The notes: a model not told the origin generated them from the sequence alone. Positions 25,370 to 35,930 are shown, numbered from the stretch's first letter. The stretch: DNA of 64,000 nt from Streptomyces sulfonofaciens (GCF_014656295.1 NZ_BNCD01000018.1:105036-169035), one strand, 5' to 3'. Program-made: numbers and translations.

Positions 25370-26029
25370 GTGCCTCGGCCTCTGGGAGAACTCGAAGACG
25401 CGGTCATGACGCGGGTCTGGAAGTGGAACCGCCCCGTGACCGTTCGAGAAGTCCTGGAAGATCTGCAACGGGAGCGGACCATCGCGTACACCACCGTGAT
25501 GACCGTCCTGGACAATCTTCATCAGAAGGGGTGGGTGCGCCGAGAGGCGGAAGGCCGCGCCTATCGATATGAGGCGGTCTCCACGCGGGCCGCCTACGCG
25601 GCCGCCCTGATGAACGAGGCGTGGTCGCGCAGCGACAACCCCGCGGCCGCTCTCGTCGCCTTCTTCGGCATGATGTCGCCGCAGCAGCGTGAAGCGCTCC
25701 GCGACGCGATGCGCATCGTCCAAGGGCCTCTGAGCCCGGTCGCCGGCGAGAACGCCGAAGAGGACGAGAAGCCGGAAGAGCCGGAGAACGCCGAAGGGAT
25801 CGGCGAAGTGGCCGACGAAGGGGTCCGCGAAGTGGCCGGTGAAGAGGCCGGTGGAGGGGGCGAGAACCCCCGGAACCCCCGGAACGCCGAGATGCCCGAG
25901 AACCGCGAGAACGGGGAGAACCCCGAGAACGCCGCGCCCGCCGAGAACGGCGAACGGCACAAGGCCCCGCCTTCCAGGAACGGAACGCCGCAGAACCCCG
26001 GGTCCCTGCGCACAGAGGCCGGGCGATAG
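25370..26029 (+). CDS. BlaI/MecI-type transcriptional repressor with a long acidic tail
   Basis: 219 residues. The first 120 match the BlaI/MecI (CopY-like) winged helix: LGELEDAVMTRVWKWNRPVTVREVLEDL, then the recognition helix IAYTTVMTVLDNLHQKGWV and the dimerisation part. From about residue 125 the chain is a Glu/Asn/Pro-rich tail built of short ENPEN-, NPRN- and EEPEN-like units that the family does not need. No BlaR-type M56 sensor-protease gene adjoins it, so its inducer route is unknown. GTG start with no strong ribosome site. In mycobacteria, BlaI-type regulators control beta-lactamase or ATP-synthase genes; here the target is open. Confidence 0.9.
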   Translation: MPRPLGELEDAVMTRVWKWNRPVTVREVLEDLQRERTIAYTTVMTVLDNLHQKGWVRREAEGRAYRYEAVSTRAAYAAALMNEAWSRSDNPAAALVAFFGMMSPQQREALRDAMRIVQGPLSPVAGENAEEDEKPEEPENAEGIGEVADEGVREVAGEEAGGGGENPRNPRNAEMPENRENGENPENAAPAENGERHKAPPSRNGTPQNPGSLRTEAGR

Positions 26030-26038
26030 CGTCCGGGC

Positions 26039-26569
26039 ATGCCAGCAGAGCCCGAAGTCACCGCAAAAGCCCTTACTGTCCGGCGTGCCAGGACCAGCGA
26101 TGTCCCGCAACTGCGCCGCCTCCTGGACCGCTACGTCCGCAAGGGCATCCTGCTCGACAAAGCGACCGTGACGCTTTACGAGGACATCCAGGAGTTCTGG
26201 GTGGCCGAGCGTGACGACAACGCGCAGGTCGTGGGCTGTGGAGCGCTGCATGTGATGTGGGAAGACCTCGCGGAAGTGCGCACACTCGCCGTACACCCCG
26301 TGGTCAGGGGCACCGGGATCGGGCACCATCTCTTGGAGAAGCTCCTGCAGACCGCCCGCTGGCTCGGTGTTCGACGCGTATTCTGCCTCACCTTCGAAGT
26401 CGACTTCTTCGCCGCCCACGGCTTCGTGGAGATCGGTGAGACGCCCGTCGACACGGATGTCTACAGCGAGCTGCTGCGTTCCTATGACGAGGGCGTTGCG
26501 GAGTTCCTCGGTCTCGAACGGGTGAAACCGAACACCTTGGGCAACAGCCGGATGCTTCTGCATCTGTGA
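26039..26569 (+). CDS. GNAT acetyltransferase, probable N-acetylglutamate synthase
   Basis: 176 residues forming one GNAT domain (N-terminal VRRARTSDVPQLRRLLD; acetyl-CoA loop VVRGTGIGHHLLEKLL at about 87-102; VFCLTFEVDFFAAHGFVEIGE). It closely follows the short actinobacterial amino-acid N-acetyltransferase type that supplies N-acetylglutamate for arginine synthesis, recognisable by the RMLLHL ending and the MWEDLAEVRTLAV core. It begins 9 bases after the repressor gene stop. No arg gene is nearby, so the assignment rests on family resemblance. Confidence 0.82.
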   Translation: MPAEPEVTAKALTVRRARTSDVPQLRRLLDRYVRKGILLDKATVTLYEDIQEFWVAERDDNAQVVGCGALHVMWEDLAEVRTLAVHPVVRGTGIGHHLLEKLLQTARWLGVRRVFCLTFEVDFFAAHGFVEIGETPVDTDVYSELLRSYDEGVAEFLGLERVKPNTLGNSRMLLHL

Positions 26570-26794
26570 TCGCCGACGGTATTCCCGTCGTCACTCGACC
26601 CGGTGCCCTATGTCCGAAACGCGCATGTTTCCAGGGCTCTTGGGGTCCTTGGTCGCTGTCAGGGGTTTGTGTTTTTCCGGGAAAAGCGGTTTGCTTTCCG
26701 ACGTAGTGCAGTAGTGCATATAACAAGGGGACGGCGAAACAGCGGCCGGAGCCGCGGGACACCGGCCCGCACGTTATCGATGAAAGGAATTACG

Positions 26795-27136
26795 GTGGCA
26801 CAGAAGGTTCAGGTCCTTCTTGTCGACGACCTCGACGGGGGCGAGGCGGACGAGACCGTCACGTTCGCACTGGACGGCAAGACCTACGAGATCGACCTCA
26901 CCACCTCCAACGCGGACAAGCTCCGTGATCTGCTGGAGCCCTACCTGAAGGGCGGCCGCCGTACCGGAGGCCGTGCCTCGGGTGGCCGTGGAAAGGCCCG
27001 CGCCGCGGCGGCGTCCGGCAGCAGCCAGGACACCGCGCAGATCCGTGCCTGGGCCAAGGAGAACGGCTACGAGGTCAACGACCGGGGCCGCGTCCCGGCG
27101 AACATCCGCCAGGCATACGAGGACGCCCACCGCTGA
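26795..27136 (+). CDS. lsr2: Lsr2-family nucleoid-associated protein
   Basis: A 113-residue xenogeneic silencer, the actinobacterial counterpart of H-NS, which oligomerises on AT-rich DNA. The N-terminal half (VQVLLVDDLDGGEADETVTFALDG...) is the oligomerisation domain. A Gly/Arg/Ala linker leads to the DNA-binding domain IRAWAKENGYEVNDRGRVPANIRQAYEDAH, with the AT-hook-like Arg-Gly-Arg. GTG start with GAAAGGA 8 bases before it. The 225-base upstream region is comparatively AT-rich and holds a direct repeat TAGTGCAG/TAGTGCAT, which could be a self-silencing target; that is inference. Confidence 0.95.
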   Translation: MAQKVQVLLVDDLDGGEADETVTFALDGKTYEIDLTTSNADKLRDLLEPYLKGGRRTGGRASGGRGKARAAAASGSSQDTAQIRAWAKENGYEVNDRGRVPANIRQAYEDAHR

Positions 27137-27570
27137 GCGCGGGCGTCTGACGGGCGGAGCCGGTGGCGCTGCGGGGGGCCGCCTTGCTCACGCGCCGCAC
27201 CGGACCGCGTGCCCCGGCCGTCCCGTCCGTCACGGGGGTGGGCACCGCATGCGCGGACGGTCCGGGGCGGGCCCAGGAGGAGTCGGCTCGACCTCGTATC
27301 CGGGCTCGGGGGCCGCACCCGTACGGCGGCCCCCTGCGAGCCGTCGCACCCACCGGGAAATCGGCGCACGGCCCCACCGGGACCGGCGGAGCCCGGTTCC
27401 GGCCCGGCCGCGGCCAGGGCCGCCGCGCGGCGCGGCAACACGCCCCGAGTGCGCGGGCGGAGAGAATTGCGGGAAGCTTCGCGAACGCCGCGGAGTCACG
27501 CCTCGTCCCCGTTCGAACGCGTTGCGTACAGGTGAACGGGGCATGCCGGAGCGCAATGCCACGCAAGGTT

Positions 27571-27584
27571 GTTCGCCCGTAGCG
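27571..27584. promoter_or_regulatory. Candidate ClgR operator 1 (GTTCGC-N5-GCG)
   Basis: GTTCGCCCGTAGCG matches exactly the ClgR box GTTCGC-5N-GCG reported for streptomycete clp and lon genes. ClgR is an activator whose own turnover is Clp-dependent. Located 333 bases before the clpC start. Confidence 0.55.
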
Positions 27585-27677
27585 GAGGGAACCGGTGTGC
27601 GCGGCATGGACTGTCCGTGCCTGCGGGTAAGACATCCCTAGTGGGGAGGGGCGACACGCAGGACGGGCACGGCTCAC

Positions 27678-27691
27678 GTTCGCCATCGGCG
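27678..27691. promoter_or_regulatory. Candidate ClgR operator 2 (GTTCGC-N5-GCG)
   Basis: GTTCGCCATCGGCG is a second exact match, 107 bases downstream of the first and 226 bases before clpC. Two exact matches in one leader make chance unlikely. Confidence 0.65.
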
Positions 27692-27916
27692 TACTGGAGA
27701 CAAGGGTATCTGCCTGGCCTGCGGGAACATCGTCTCGCACCATCGGGTTGGAGCAATTGTCGGCAGTCAGGCAGCGGGTTTCCCCGTCTGGGCGGGGGTC
27801 ATCCGGACAGATGTCGGCAGTTGGAATGAGCGGTCCCCGCTTGCGGGACTAAGCTGCGGAAGGACAGGGAGGGGAGCGTCCCCTTACTGCCTGACCGCTC
27901 TGAGGAGCGATTAACG

Positions 27917-30445
<2,529 letters not shown>

Positions 30446-30490
30446 CCGCCCGCCTGGCGCGGCGCGCGCACGATCGCCTCGTGGAGGCGT

Positions 30491-30540
30491 GGGGCCGCCC
30501 CCGGACCGGATCGCCGGACCGGGGGCAGCCCCCTTTTTTT
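30491..30540 (+). terminator. Rho-independent terminator of clpC
   Basis: An inverted repeat of about 19 bp (GGGGCCGCCCCCGGACCGG against its near-complement, with one G-U pair and one mismatch), a 4-base ATCG loop and a T7 tail. One of the few classical intrinsic terminators in the window. Confidence 0.9.
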
Positions 30541-31705
30541 GCCGCGCCCGGCATGCCCGCTCGCTGCTCGCGAAACCCGACATCGGCTGCCGGTCCCGCA
30601 CCACCGGACCGGTTCGCGGCCCCCAATGAGGGCCCCGGCTCCCACCTTGCCCGGGCCCGAGCCGAGGAGGACATCGGCCGCCGACCGGGCGGTCAGCGCC
30701 TTCCCGGACCGGGGACGGACGACGGCGGGCACCGCTTCCCTCCTGCTGCCGATGACGGGGGTGCTTCGCGCAGCGCCGCGCCAACGTCGCCGCGGGCGGG
30801 GTTCGGCGGTGCCGCGGATGACAGGGCGTCATCTGCGGGACGTCTTCCGCCCCTGCCGGTTGTCGTCGCTCTACCGGCCGCCCAGCAGGGGGAGTCGACG
30901 GCTTGGCGCACGATCCGACAGCGATGTTCCCGGGACCCCTTCCCCGCAGTGCGCACACCGGCCCACCCGCCGTCCCGTACCTCCGCCGTATGCCCGAGTC
31001 CGGCCGGACACCTCCGGTGAAGGCTCTCCGAGATTCATCACGCTCAGCTACACGTCGGTTGGTTCGCCGCTCGTTGACGGCGCCTCCCTCCGGCCGCTGC
31101 GGGGCACCCTGCGGCAGCGACGGGCGGTGCGCGGGCCGGCCGGTGCGGCGCAGGGCCGGTGTGGCGCTGTGCCGGTACGGCGCGGGGTCCGGGCGGCGGC
31201 CGGGACGCGGACGGGCGGCGGGTGGACGGGTGGCGTGCGGACGTGGCGCAACGGGCGAGGGTGCGCGGGCCGGGTGCCGCGAGCGCGGGCTAACGGGGGT
31301 CTTCGTATGCGTGGTGTGAGCGGCCCGTGCCGCGACCGGCGAGCCCTTCCGGTGGTACCCCGCGACGCCGGGGCACCGCCCGTACGCGCCGGGTCGCCCC
31401 CTGGGGCGGGAACCGCAGAGGACGACCGGAATTCCCGGAAGTAGTCTGCGTCACATGAACCGGGCCGATGCCACGGCCTTCCGGTGATATGCCGCACAGC
31501 CTTCTACGCCCCTACTAGGCCCAATAGTGCGATCGTCCCGGTGCGATGGGAAAGAGGTCACGGAGGCCGGGCCCGAGATGGCCGCGGGGGCTGTGCGACG
31601 GGCGTCGAACGGCCTGGAACTGCATCGATGAGTGTCCGCATTAGTCCATATTTGACCGTAATGCTTGTGTATTCACGGGATGTCGGGTCGGGTATTCCCG
31701 GCACT
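30541..31705. other. 1.2-kb region without a supported gene
   Basis: Open frames here are Arg/Pro/Gly-rich in every direction and lack Streptomyces codon bias, so I call no protein. GC content falls from about 31440 onward, with AT-richer segments near 31490-31530 and 31630-31680 (CATTAGTCCATATTTGACC...TGTGTATTCACGGG) that look like promoter or structured-RNA DNA. It leads straight into a strong terminator at 31739, so a non-coding or leader transcript is plausible. Confidence 0.5.
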
Positions 31706-31739
31706 CCCGCTACGGCCCCGCTTCGTAGCGGGGCTTTTT
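31706..31739 (+). terminator. Overlapping double hairpin with T5 tail before the M23 gene
   Basis: Two mutually exclusive perfect stems: CCCGCTACG (31706-31714) pairs with CGTAGCGGG (31724-31732), or GCCCCGCT (31715-31722) pairs with AGCGGGGC (31727-31734) directly followed by TTTTT. The second is a classical terminator and the first would block it. It ends 103 bases before the peptidase start. Confidence 0.7.
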
Positions 31740-31842
31740 GACGCGGGGGCCGGGGTGCGCGTTACCAAGGGGTGGCCAGCCCGGCATGTACGTCGATGGG
31801 CGTGATATCCGCCGGGTCCGTTTATATCCGGAGGTATTCAGA

Positions 31843-32589
31843 ATGCTGAAGCGTGCCCTGTCTCGTCGTCCCGCCGCATCCCGGCTCCGTACCCGCGTGG
31901 CCGTCGTCGCCGCTGGTGTGGGGGCCTCGGCTGCGCTGGGGGCCGGGATCTCGGCCGCTGCGGACGGCGGCCCCGCCGCGGACGCCGCACCGGCCAAGCC
32001 CGCTGCCTCCGTCCAGGTCGACCCCGCAGCCCATGGCGCGTCGGCGGGGCACCACGGGCCCGGTGCGCACGGGAAGGGCCACGAGCATGCTGCCCACGAG
32101 CACCGGGCGAAGCACGGCCACCACCACGCGAAGCACGGCCACCACCACACGAAGGCGGCGCACCACAAGCTGACCTGGGCGCGGCCGGTCCACCACTACA
32201 AGCTGAACGCTTCCTTCAACCAGGCCGGCGGCCTGTGGTCGCACAAGCACTCCGGCCAGGACTTCGCCGTGCCGATCGGTACGCCCGTGGGCGCCGCGCA
32301 CAGCGGAGTCGTCGTCAAGGCCGGACCCAACGGCGGCGGCGACGGTCCCGCCTACGGCAACGCGATCGTGATCAACCACGGTCACGGTACGTACTCGCAG
32401 TACGCGCACCTGTCGCACATCGACGTGCACATCGGCGAGAAGGTGAAGGAGGGCCAGCGCATCGGCCTCTCCGGCAACACCGGTAACACCACCGGGCCGC
32501 ACCTGCACTTCGAGATCCGCTCCACGCCGAACTACGGCTCGGCGGTGAACCCCGTCACCTTCCTGCACCACCACGGTCTGCGGGTCTGA
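31843..32589 (+). CDS. Secreted M23 (LytM-type) peptidase with His-rich linker
   Basis: 248 residues. A Sec-type signal peptide (basic start, hydrophobic 19-38, cleavage probably after ISAAA at 40) is followed by a linker at 64-108 with 18 histidines in 45 residues, including AKHGHHH twice. A complete lysostaphin-like domain follows: zinc ligands His136 and Asp140 (HSGQD) and His222 (GPHLHFEI), with His220 catalytic and SQYAHLSHI in between. It would cut cell-wall cross-bridges outside the cell. An excellent ribosome site (GGAGGT, 7 bases) fixes the start. The leader contains the double hairpin listed separately. The His-rich linker is unusual and may bind zinc or other metals. Confidence 0.92.
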   Translation: MLKRALSRRPAASRLRTRVAVVAAGVGASAALGAGISAAADGGPAADAAPAKPAASVQVDPAAHGASAGHHGPGAHGKGHEHAAHEHRAKHGHHHAKHGHHHTKAAHHKLTWARPVHHYKLNASFNQAGGLWSHKHSGQDFAVPIGTPVGAAHSGVVVKAGPNGGGDGPAYGNAIVINHGHGTYSQYAHLSHIDVHIGEKVKEGQRIGLSGNTGNTTGPHLHFEIRSTPNYGSAVNPVTFLHHHGLRV

Positions 32590-32666
32590 CGGCCCAAGGC
32601 GCGGCGGCACGCGACCGCGGCACCCGCGCGCCGCGCCCGGGTCACGGTTCGGCTACCGGTCGCTGG

Positions 32667-32753
32667 CCGGTAGCCGGTAGCCGGTAGCCGGTAGCTGGCG
32701 AGCGGCGAGCGGCGAGCGGCGAGCGGCCGTCGGCCCGCGGCCCGCGGCCCGCG
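32667..32753. repeat. Three consecutive heptamer tandem arrays
   Basis: CCGGTAG x4 (32667-32694), three bases, GCGAGCG x4 (32698-32725), one GCCGTCG, then GCCCGCG x3 (32733-32753). All three arrays share a 7-bp period. They lie between the M23 gene and the TetR gene, with no coding frame. Confidence 0.9.
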
Positions 32754-32770
32754 GTCGCACCGCGCGGTGA

Positions 32771-33349
32771 CTAGCGGTTGCCGCGGTGGGCCTGCGTGAC
32801 CAGATCCATGGCGACCTCGAGGACGGCCCTGCGCTTGTCCGCGGGGTCGCCTTCCGCGTCCTTGAGCGCGAAGGTGCCGGCCTGCATCGTGAAGATGGCG
32901 CTGATGCAGCGGACCTGGTCGGTCAGGTCGGCGTCCGGCTCCTTCATCAGGTCGTACAGCGCGAGCATCCGGTGCTTGAACATCTCACCGGGGATGAGTT
33001 CCTTGATCGTCGCCTGGTTCTCCTGCATGAAGCGGAGCATGGGCCAGGCGGTGGCGAGTGCCTCGCTGTAGCGGCGCAGCAGTTCGAGCTTGGTCTCCAG
33101 GGTGTGCGGCTGCTGCTTGCCCCAGTCGATCAGCTCGGTCATGGGCTTGCCGACATCCTCGAAGATGCTGAGGAGGATGTCCTCCTTGGTCTTGAAGTGG
33201 TAGTACAGCGCGGCCTTGGTGACATCGAGGCGTTCGGCGATCTCACGCAGTGAGGTCTTCTCGTAGCCCTGCTCGGCGAAGAGTTCGAGGGCCACGTCCT
33301 GGATGCGCTGGCGCGTGTTGCCGCGCCGGTGCTGCTTGGTGCCGTCCAT
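32771..33349 (-). CDS. TetR-family repressor of the adjacent MFS exporter
   Basis: 192 residues. The N-terminal helix-turn-helix (RIQDVALELFAEQGYEKTSLREIAERLDVTKAALYYHFKTKEDIL) is textbook TetR, and the remaining 130 residues form the ligand-binding helical domain. It is divergent from the MFS transporter gene across 165 bases that contain two mirror-image operator-like sites, so it very likely represses both genes until a drug-like ligand binds. ATG start at 33349; upstream GAGGAGTCACC gives a ribosome site. Confidence 0.94.
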   Translation of the reverse strand: MDGTKQHRRGNTRQRIQDVALELFAEQGYEKTSLREIAERLDVTKAALYYHFKTKEDILLSIFEDVGKPMTELIDWGKQQPHTLETKLELLRRYSEALATAWPMLRFMQENQATIKELIPGEMFKHRMLALYDLMKEPDADLTDQVRCISAIFTMQAGTFALKDAEGDPADKRRAVLEVAMDLVTQAHRGNR

Positions 33350-33382
33350 CGTGGTGACTCCTCATGGCTCTATGGCTCTGGA

Positions 33383-33403
33383 ACTTACTTGACGCCCGGC
33401 TAG
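33383..33403. promoter_or_regulatory. Candidate TetR operator, left copy
   Basis: ACTTACTTGACGCCCGGCTAG; its reverse complement recurs at 33434-33454 with 20 of 21 bases identical. It overlaps the -35 of the MFS promoter. Confidence 0.7.
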
Positions 33404-33417
33404 TTTCAGATTACCTT
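33389..33417 (+). promoter_or_regulatory. Promoter of the MFS exporter gene
   Basis: TTGACG (33389-33394), a 17-base spacer and TACCTT (33412-33417). It lies between and within the two inverted operator copies, so a bound repressor would occlude RNA polymerase. Confidence 0.6.
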
Positions 33418-33433
33418 GCTTGCGTGCAGTCAG

Positions 33434-33454
33434 CTAGCCGGGCGGCAAGTAAGT
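33434..33454. promoter_or_regulatory. Candidate TetR operator, right copy (inverted)
   Basis: Inverted copy of the 33383-33403 site, 30 bases away. It begins CTAGCCGGG and ends CAAGTAAGT. Confidence 0.7.
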
Positions 33455-33514
33455 ATGTGGATTCCGCCCGGCTCCCTCACGTCGTCTCCTTATGTCCCAG
33501 AGGAGTTGGTCACC

Positions 33515-35128
33515 ATGCCCCAGGTTCAGCAAGTGGATGATGCCGTGCCCAAGGGCGGCGAACAGCAGCGCAGTGTGCGCGTCATCCTGCTGGCCCTGAT
33601 GATCGCGATGCTGCTCGCGATGCTCGACAACATGATCGTGGGCACCGCGATGCCGACGATCGTAGGGGAACTGGGCGGTCTGGATCACCTGTCCTGGGTG
33701 GTCGCCTCCTACACGCTCGCCACCGCCGCCTCCACGCCCATCTGGGGCAAGGTCGGCGACATGTACGGCCGCAAGGGCAGCTTCCTCGCCTCCATTGTGG
33801 TCTTCCTCATCGGTTCGGCGCTGAGCGGCATGTCGCAGGACATGGGACAGCTCATCGGCTTCCGGGCCATCCAGGGCCTGGGCGCGGGCGGTCTGATGGT
33901 CGGCGTCATGGCGATCATCGGTGACCTGGTTCCGCCCCGGGAGCGGGGCAAGTACATGGGCATGATGTCCGCCGTGATGGCCGTCGCCATGATCGGCGGC
34001 CCGCTGGTCGGCGGTGCCATCACCGACCACCTCGGATGGCGCTGGTCCTTCTACATCAACCTGCCGCTCGGCGTCGTCGCACTGCTCGCCGTCAGCGCCG
34101 TGCTGCACCTGCCGAGGAAGCGGGTGGAGGGCCGGATCGACTTCCTGGGCGCGGGTCTGCTGGCCCTAGGCATCACCGCGATCGTGCTGGTCACCACCTG
34201 GGGCGGCAGCGAGTACGCATGGGGCTCCGCGATCATCATGGAGCTCATCGGCATCGGCGTCGCCGCGCTGATCGGTTTCGTCTTCGTCCAGACGAAGGCC
34301 GCCGAGCCCGTCATGCCGCTGCACATCTTCCGCAGCCGCAACTTCACCCTGACCTCGGTCATCGGCTTCATCACCGGCTTCGTGATGTTCGGCGCGACGC
34401 TCTTCCTGCCGCTGTACCAGCAGTCCGTGCAGGGCGCCTCCGCCACCAACTCCGGCCTGCTGCTGCTCCCGCTGCTGCTGTCGATGCTGGTCGTCTCGCT
34501 GGTCGCGGGCCGTGTCACCACCAGCACGGGGCGCTACAAGGTCTTCCCGATCGTCGGAACCGTGCTGATGATCGTCGGCCTCTTCCTGATGGCCCAGATG
34601 GACACCGGCACCTCGCGGCTCACCTCCGGGCTGTACATGGTGGTGCTCGGCGCCGGCATGGGCTGCCTGATGCAGATCACCATGCTGGTCGCGCAGAACA
34701 GCGTGGAGATGAAGGACATGGGCGTCGCCTCCTCCTCCACCACGCTCTTCCGCACCCTCGGCTCCTCCTTCGGCGTCGCGGTCATGGGCGCGCTCTTCAA
34801 CTCGCGGGTCAAGGACGTGATGACCGAGCGGGCCGGCTCGCTCGGCGGCAGGATCACGGAGAAGTCCGCCCAGCTCGACGCCGCCAGCCTCGCCAAGCTG
34901 CCCGCGGCAGCCCGCGACGCCTACCAGCACGCGGTGTCGGAGGGGACGCACGTGGCGTTCGTCCTCGGCGCCGTGGTGGCCGTCGTGGCGCTCGTCGGGG
35001 CGGTCTTCGTCAAGGAGACGCCGCTGCGGGGCGCCGGCCCCGAGGGCGCACCGGGCACCGACAAGCCGGCCGAGCGCGCGGAAGGGGACGCCGCGCAGGA
35101 CGGTCGGACGGTTGCAGAGGCCGTCTGA
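33515..35128 (+). CDS. DHA2-type 14-helix MFS drug exporter
   Basis: 537-residue proton-coupled exporter of the EmrB/QacA group. About 14 membrane segments are visible. Signature motifs are GKVGDMYGRK in the loop after helix 2, the LDNMIVGTAMPTI motif in helix 1 and the antiporter motif GPLVGGAITDHLGWRWSFYINLP in helix 5. The cytoplasmic C-terminus after residue 505 is charged and disordered. AGGAG lies 11 bases before the ATG, which I prefer to upstream in-frame codons lying inside the operator region. Regulated by the divergent TetR gene. A strong GC hairpin follows. Confidence 0.95.
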   Translation: MPQVQQVDDAVPKGGEQQRSVRVILLALMIAMLLAMLDNMIVGTAMPTIVGELGGLDHLSWVVASYTLATAASTPIWGKVGDMYGRKGSFLASIVVFLIGSALSGMSQDMGQLIGFRAIQGLGAGGLMVGVMAIIGDLVPPRERGKYMGMMSAVMAVAMIGGPLVGGAITDHLGWRWSFYINLPLGVVALLAVSAVLHLPRKRVEGRIDFLGAGLLALGITAIVLVTTWGGSEYAWGSAIIMELIGIGVAALIGFVFVQTKAAEPVMPLHIFRSRNFTLTSVIGFITGFVMFGATLFLPLYQQSVQGASATNSGLLLLPLLLSMLVVSLVAGRVTTSTGRYKVFPIVGTVLMIVGLFLMAQMDTGTSRLTSGLYMVVLGAGMGCLMQITMLVAQNSVEMKDMGVASSSTTLFRTLGSSFGVAVMGALFNSRVKDVMTERAGSLGGRITEKSAQLDAASLAKLPAAARDAYQHAVSEGTHVAFVLGAVVAVVALVGAVFVKETPLRGAGPEGAPGTDKPAERAEGDAAQDGRTVAEAV

Positions 35129-35147
35129 ACAGGTCCATCCTCGGTCT

Positions 35148-35187
35148 GAGGGCCCCCGGAGCGCGGTGACGCGCGACGGGGGCCCTC
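35148..35187 (+). terminator. Hairpin terminator after the MFS gene
   Basis: A perfect 10-bp stem, GAGGGCCCCC with GGGGGCCCTC, over a 20-base loop, 20 bases after the MFS stop. No T-tail. Confidence 0.65.
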
Positions 35188-35209
35188 GTCTGCCGCCCTC
35201 CGCCGGGCT

Positions 35210-35293
35210 GCGGCCGCTCGGCCCTTCGGCCACGTTCCTTCCGTGCCCCTTGCGGCCGCTCGGCCCGTCGGCCACGTTCCTCCCGTGCCCCTT
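35210..35293. repeat. 42-bp tandem duplication
   Basis: Two abutting 42-bp copies (35210-35251, 35252-35293) beginning GCGGCCGCTCGGCCC, differing at two positions. They lie between the MFS terminator and the AraC-type gene. Confidence 0.85.
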
Positions 35294-35387
35294 CCGACCG
35301 CGCCTCCCACCAGTCCGGGCGCGCGGCCGCGGGCACCCGTGCGCTGGTCCTGCGGCACTGTCAGTGGGGCGTGGCAGCATCGGGGGC

Positions 35388-35858
35388 GTGGACAGACTGC
35401 GGCAGCTCCGCCTCGCCAAGGACGCGATGGACCGTGACTGGGCCGACCCCGCCCTCGACCTGGAAGCGGTCGCCGCGTTCGCCGGCTACTCCCGCTACCA
35501 CTTCGTACGCACCTTCAAGGAGGCGTACGGGCAGACCCCGGGCCAGTACCTCTCCTACCGCAGGACCGAGCGGGCCGAGGAACTGCTGCGCACCGCGAAC
35601 CTGTCCGTCACGGAGATCTGCCACCTGGTCGGCTTCACCAGCGTCGGCACCTTCTCGTCCCGCTTCAAGGCACAGACCGGCCTCACCCCGAGCGAGTACC
35701 GCGCCAAGCACGTCGGCAGTGCCGGCGCCCTGGTACCCGGCTGCTACGTGATGCTCTTGGCCCGCGGCTTCCCGGCCCGCCGCCGGGAGCCGGGGTCCGA
35801 CCCGGGCGGGCCGGCGGAGGGCCGCCCGGCCGGGCCCGGCGGGACAGCGCAATTCTGA
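35388..35858 (+). CDS. AraC-type transcriptional regulator (DNA-binding domain only)
   Basis: 156 residues. Residues 1-105 hold the two helix-turn-helix motifs of AraC/XylS proteins: LEAVAAFAGYSRYHFVRTFKEAYGQTPGQYLSYRR and VTEICHLVGFTSVGTFSSRFKAQTGLTPSEYR. There is no ligand-binding domain; the tail is Pro/Gly-rich. GTG start with GGGGG just upstream. The VOC gene begins 72 bases after its stop on the same strand. Small AraC proteins of this type are commonly paired with a VOC (glyoxalase-like) gene in streptomycetes, so it probably controls it. Confidence 0.92.
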   Translation: MDRLRQLRLAKDAMDRDWADPALDLEAVAAFAGYSRYHFVRTFKEAYGQTPGQYLSYRRTERAEELLRTANLSVTEICHLVGFTSVGTFSSRFKAQTGLTPSEYRAKHVGSAGALVPGCYVMLLARGFPARRREPGSDPGGPAEGRPAGPGGTAQF

Positions 35859-35930
35859 AGAAGCGGCCCGGCGCGCCCGCTGGCTACGGTGACGGGGCAA
35901 GCCACACCCTCTGACCTGCTGGAGCACAAG

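Larger units (their letters stand above)
27137..27916. other. Long leader and promoter region of clpC
   Basis: 780 bases without a credible gene. The first 400 are GC-rich with no coding bias. The second half is less GC-rich and carries two matches to the ClgR operator (separate entries), then a CCCGCTTGCGGGACTAAGCT segment that may be the promoter. The ribosome site GAGGAG lies 9 bases before clpC. Confidence 0.6.

Noticed and set aside
30541..31705. Protein genes or tRNAs in the gap after clpC
   Set aside because: No frame has Streptomyces codon bias and no cloverleaf or TTCGANTC-type T-loop was recognised.
31628..31741. A 37-codon frame starting MSVRISPY upstream of the M23 gene
   Set aside because: Its last codons are the terminator hairpin and T-run, and codon bias is weak; more likely non-coding RNA.
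31440..31842. c-di-AMP (ydaO) riboswitch before the wall peptidase
   Set aside because: Looked for because of family precedent, but the conserved ydaO core is not recognisable here.
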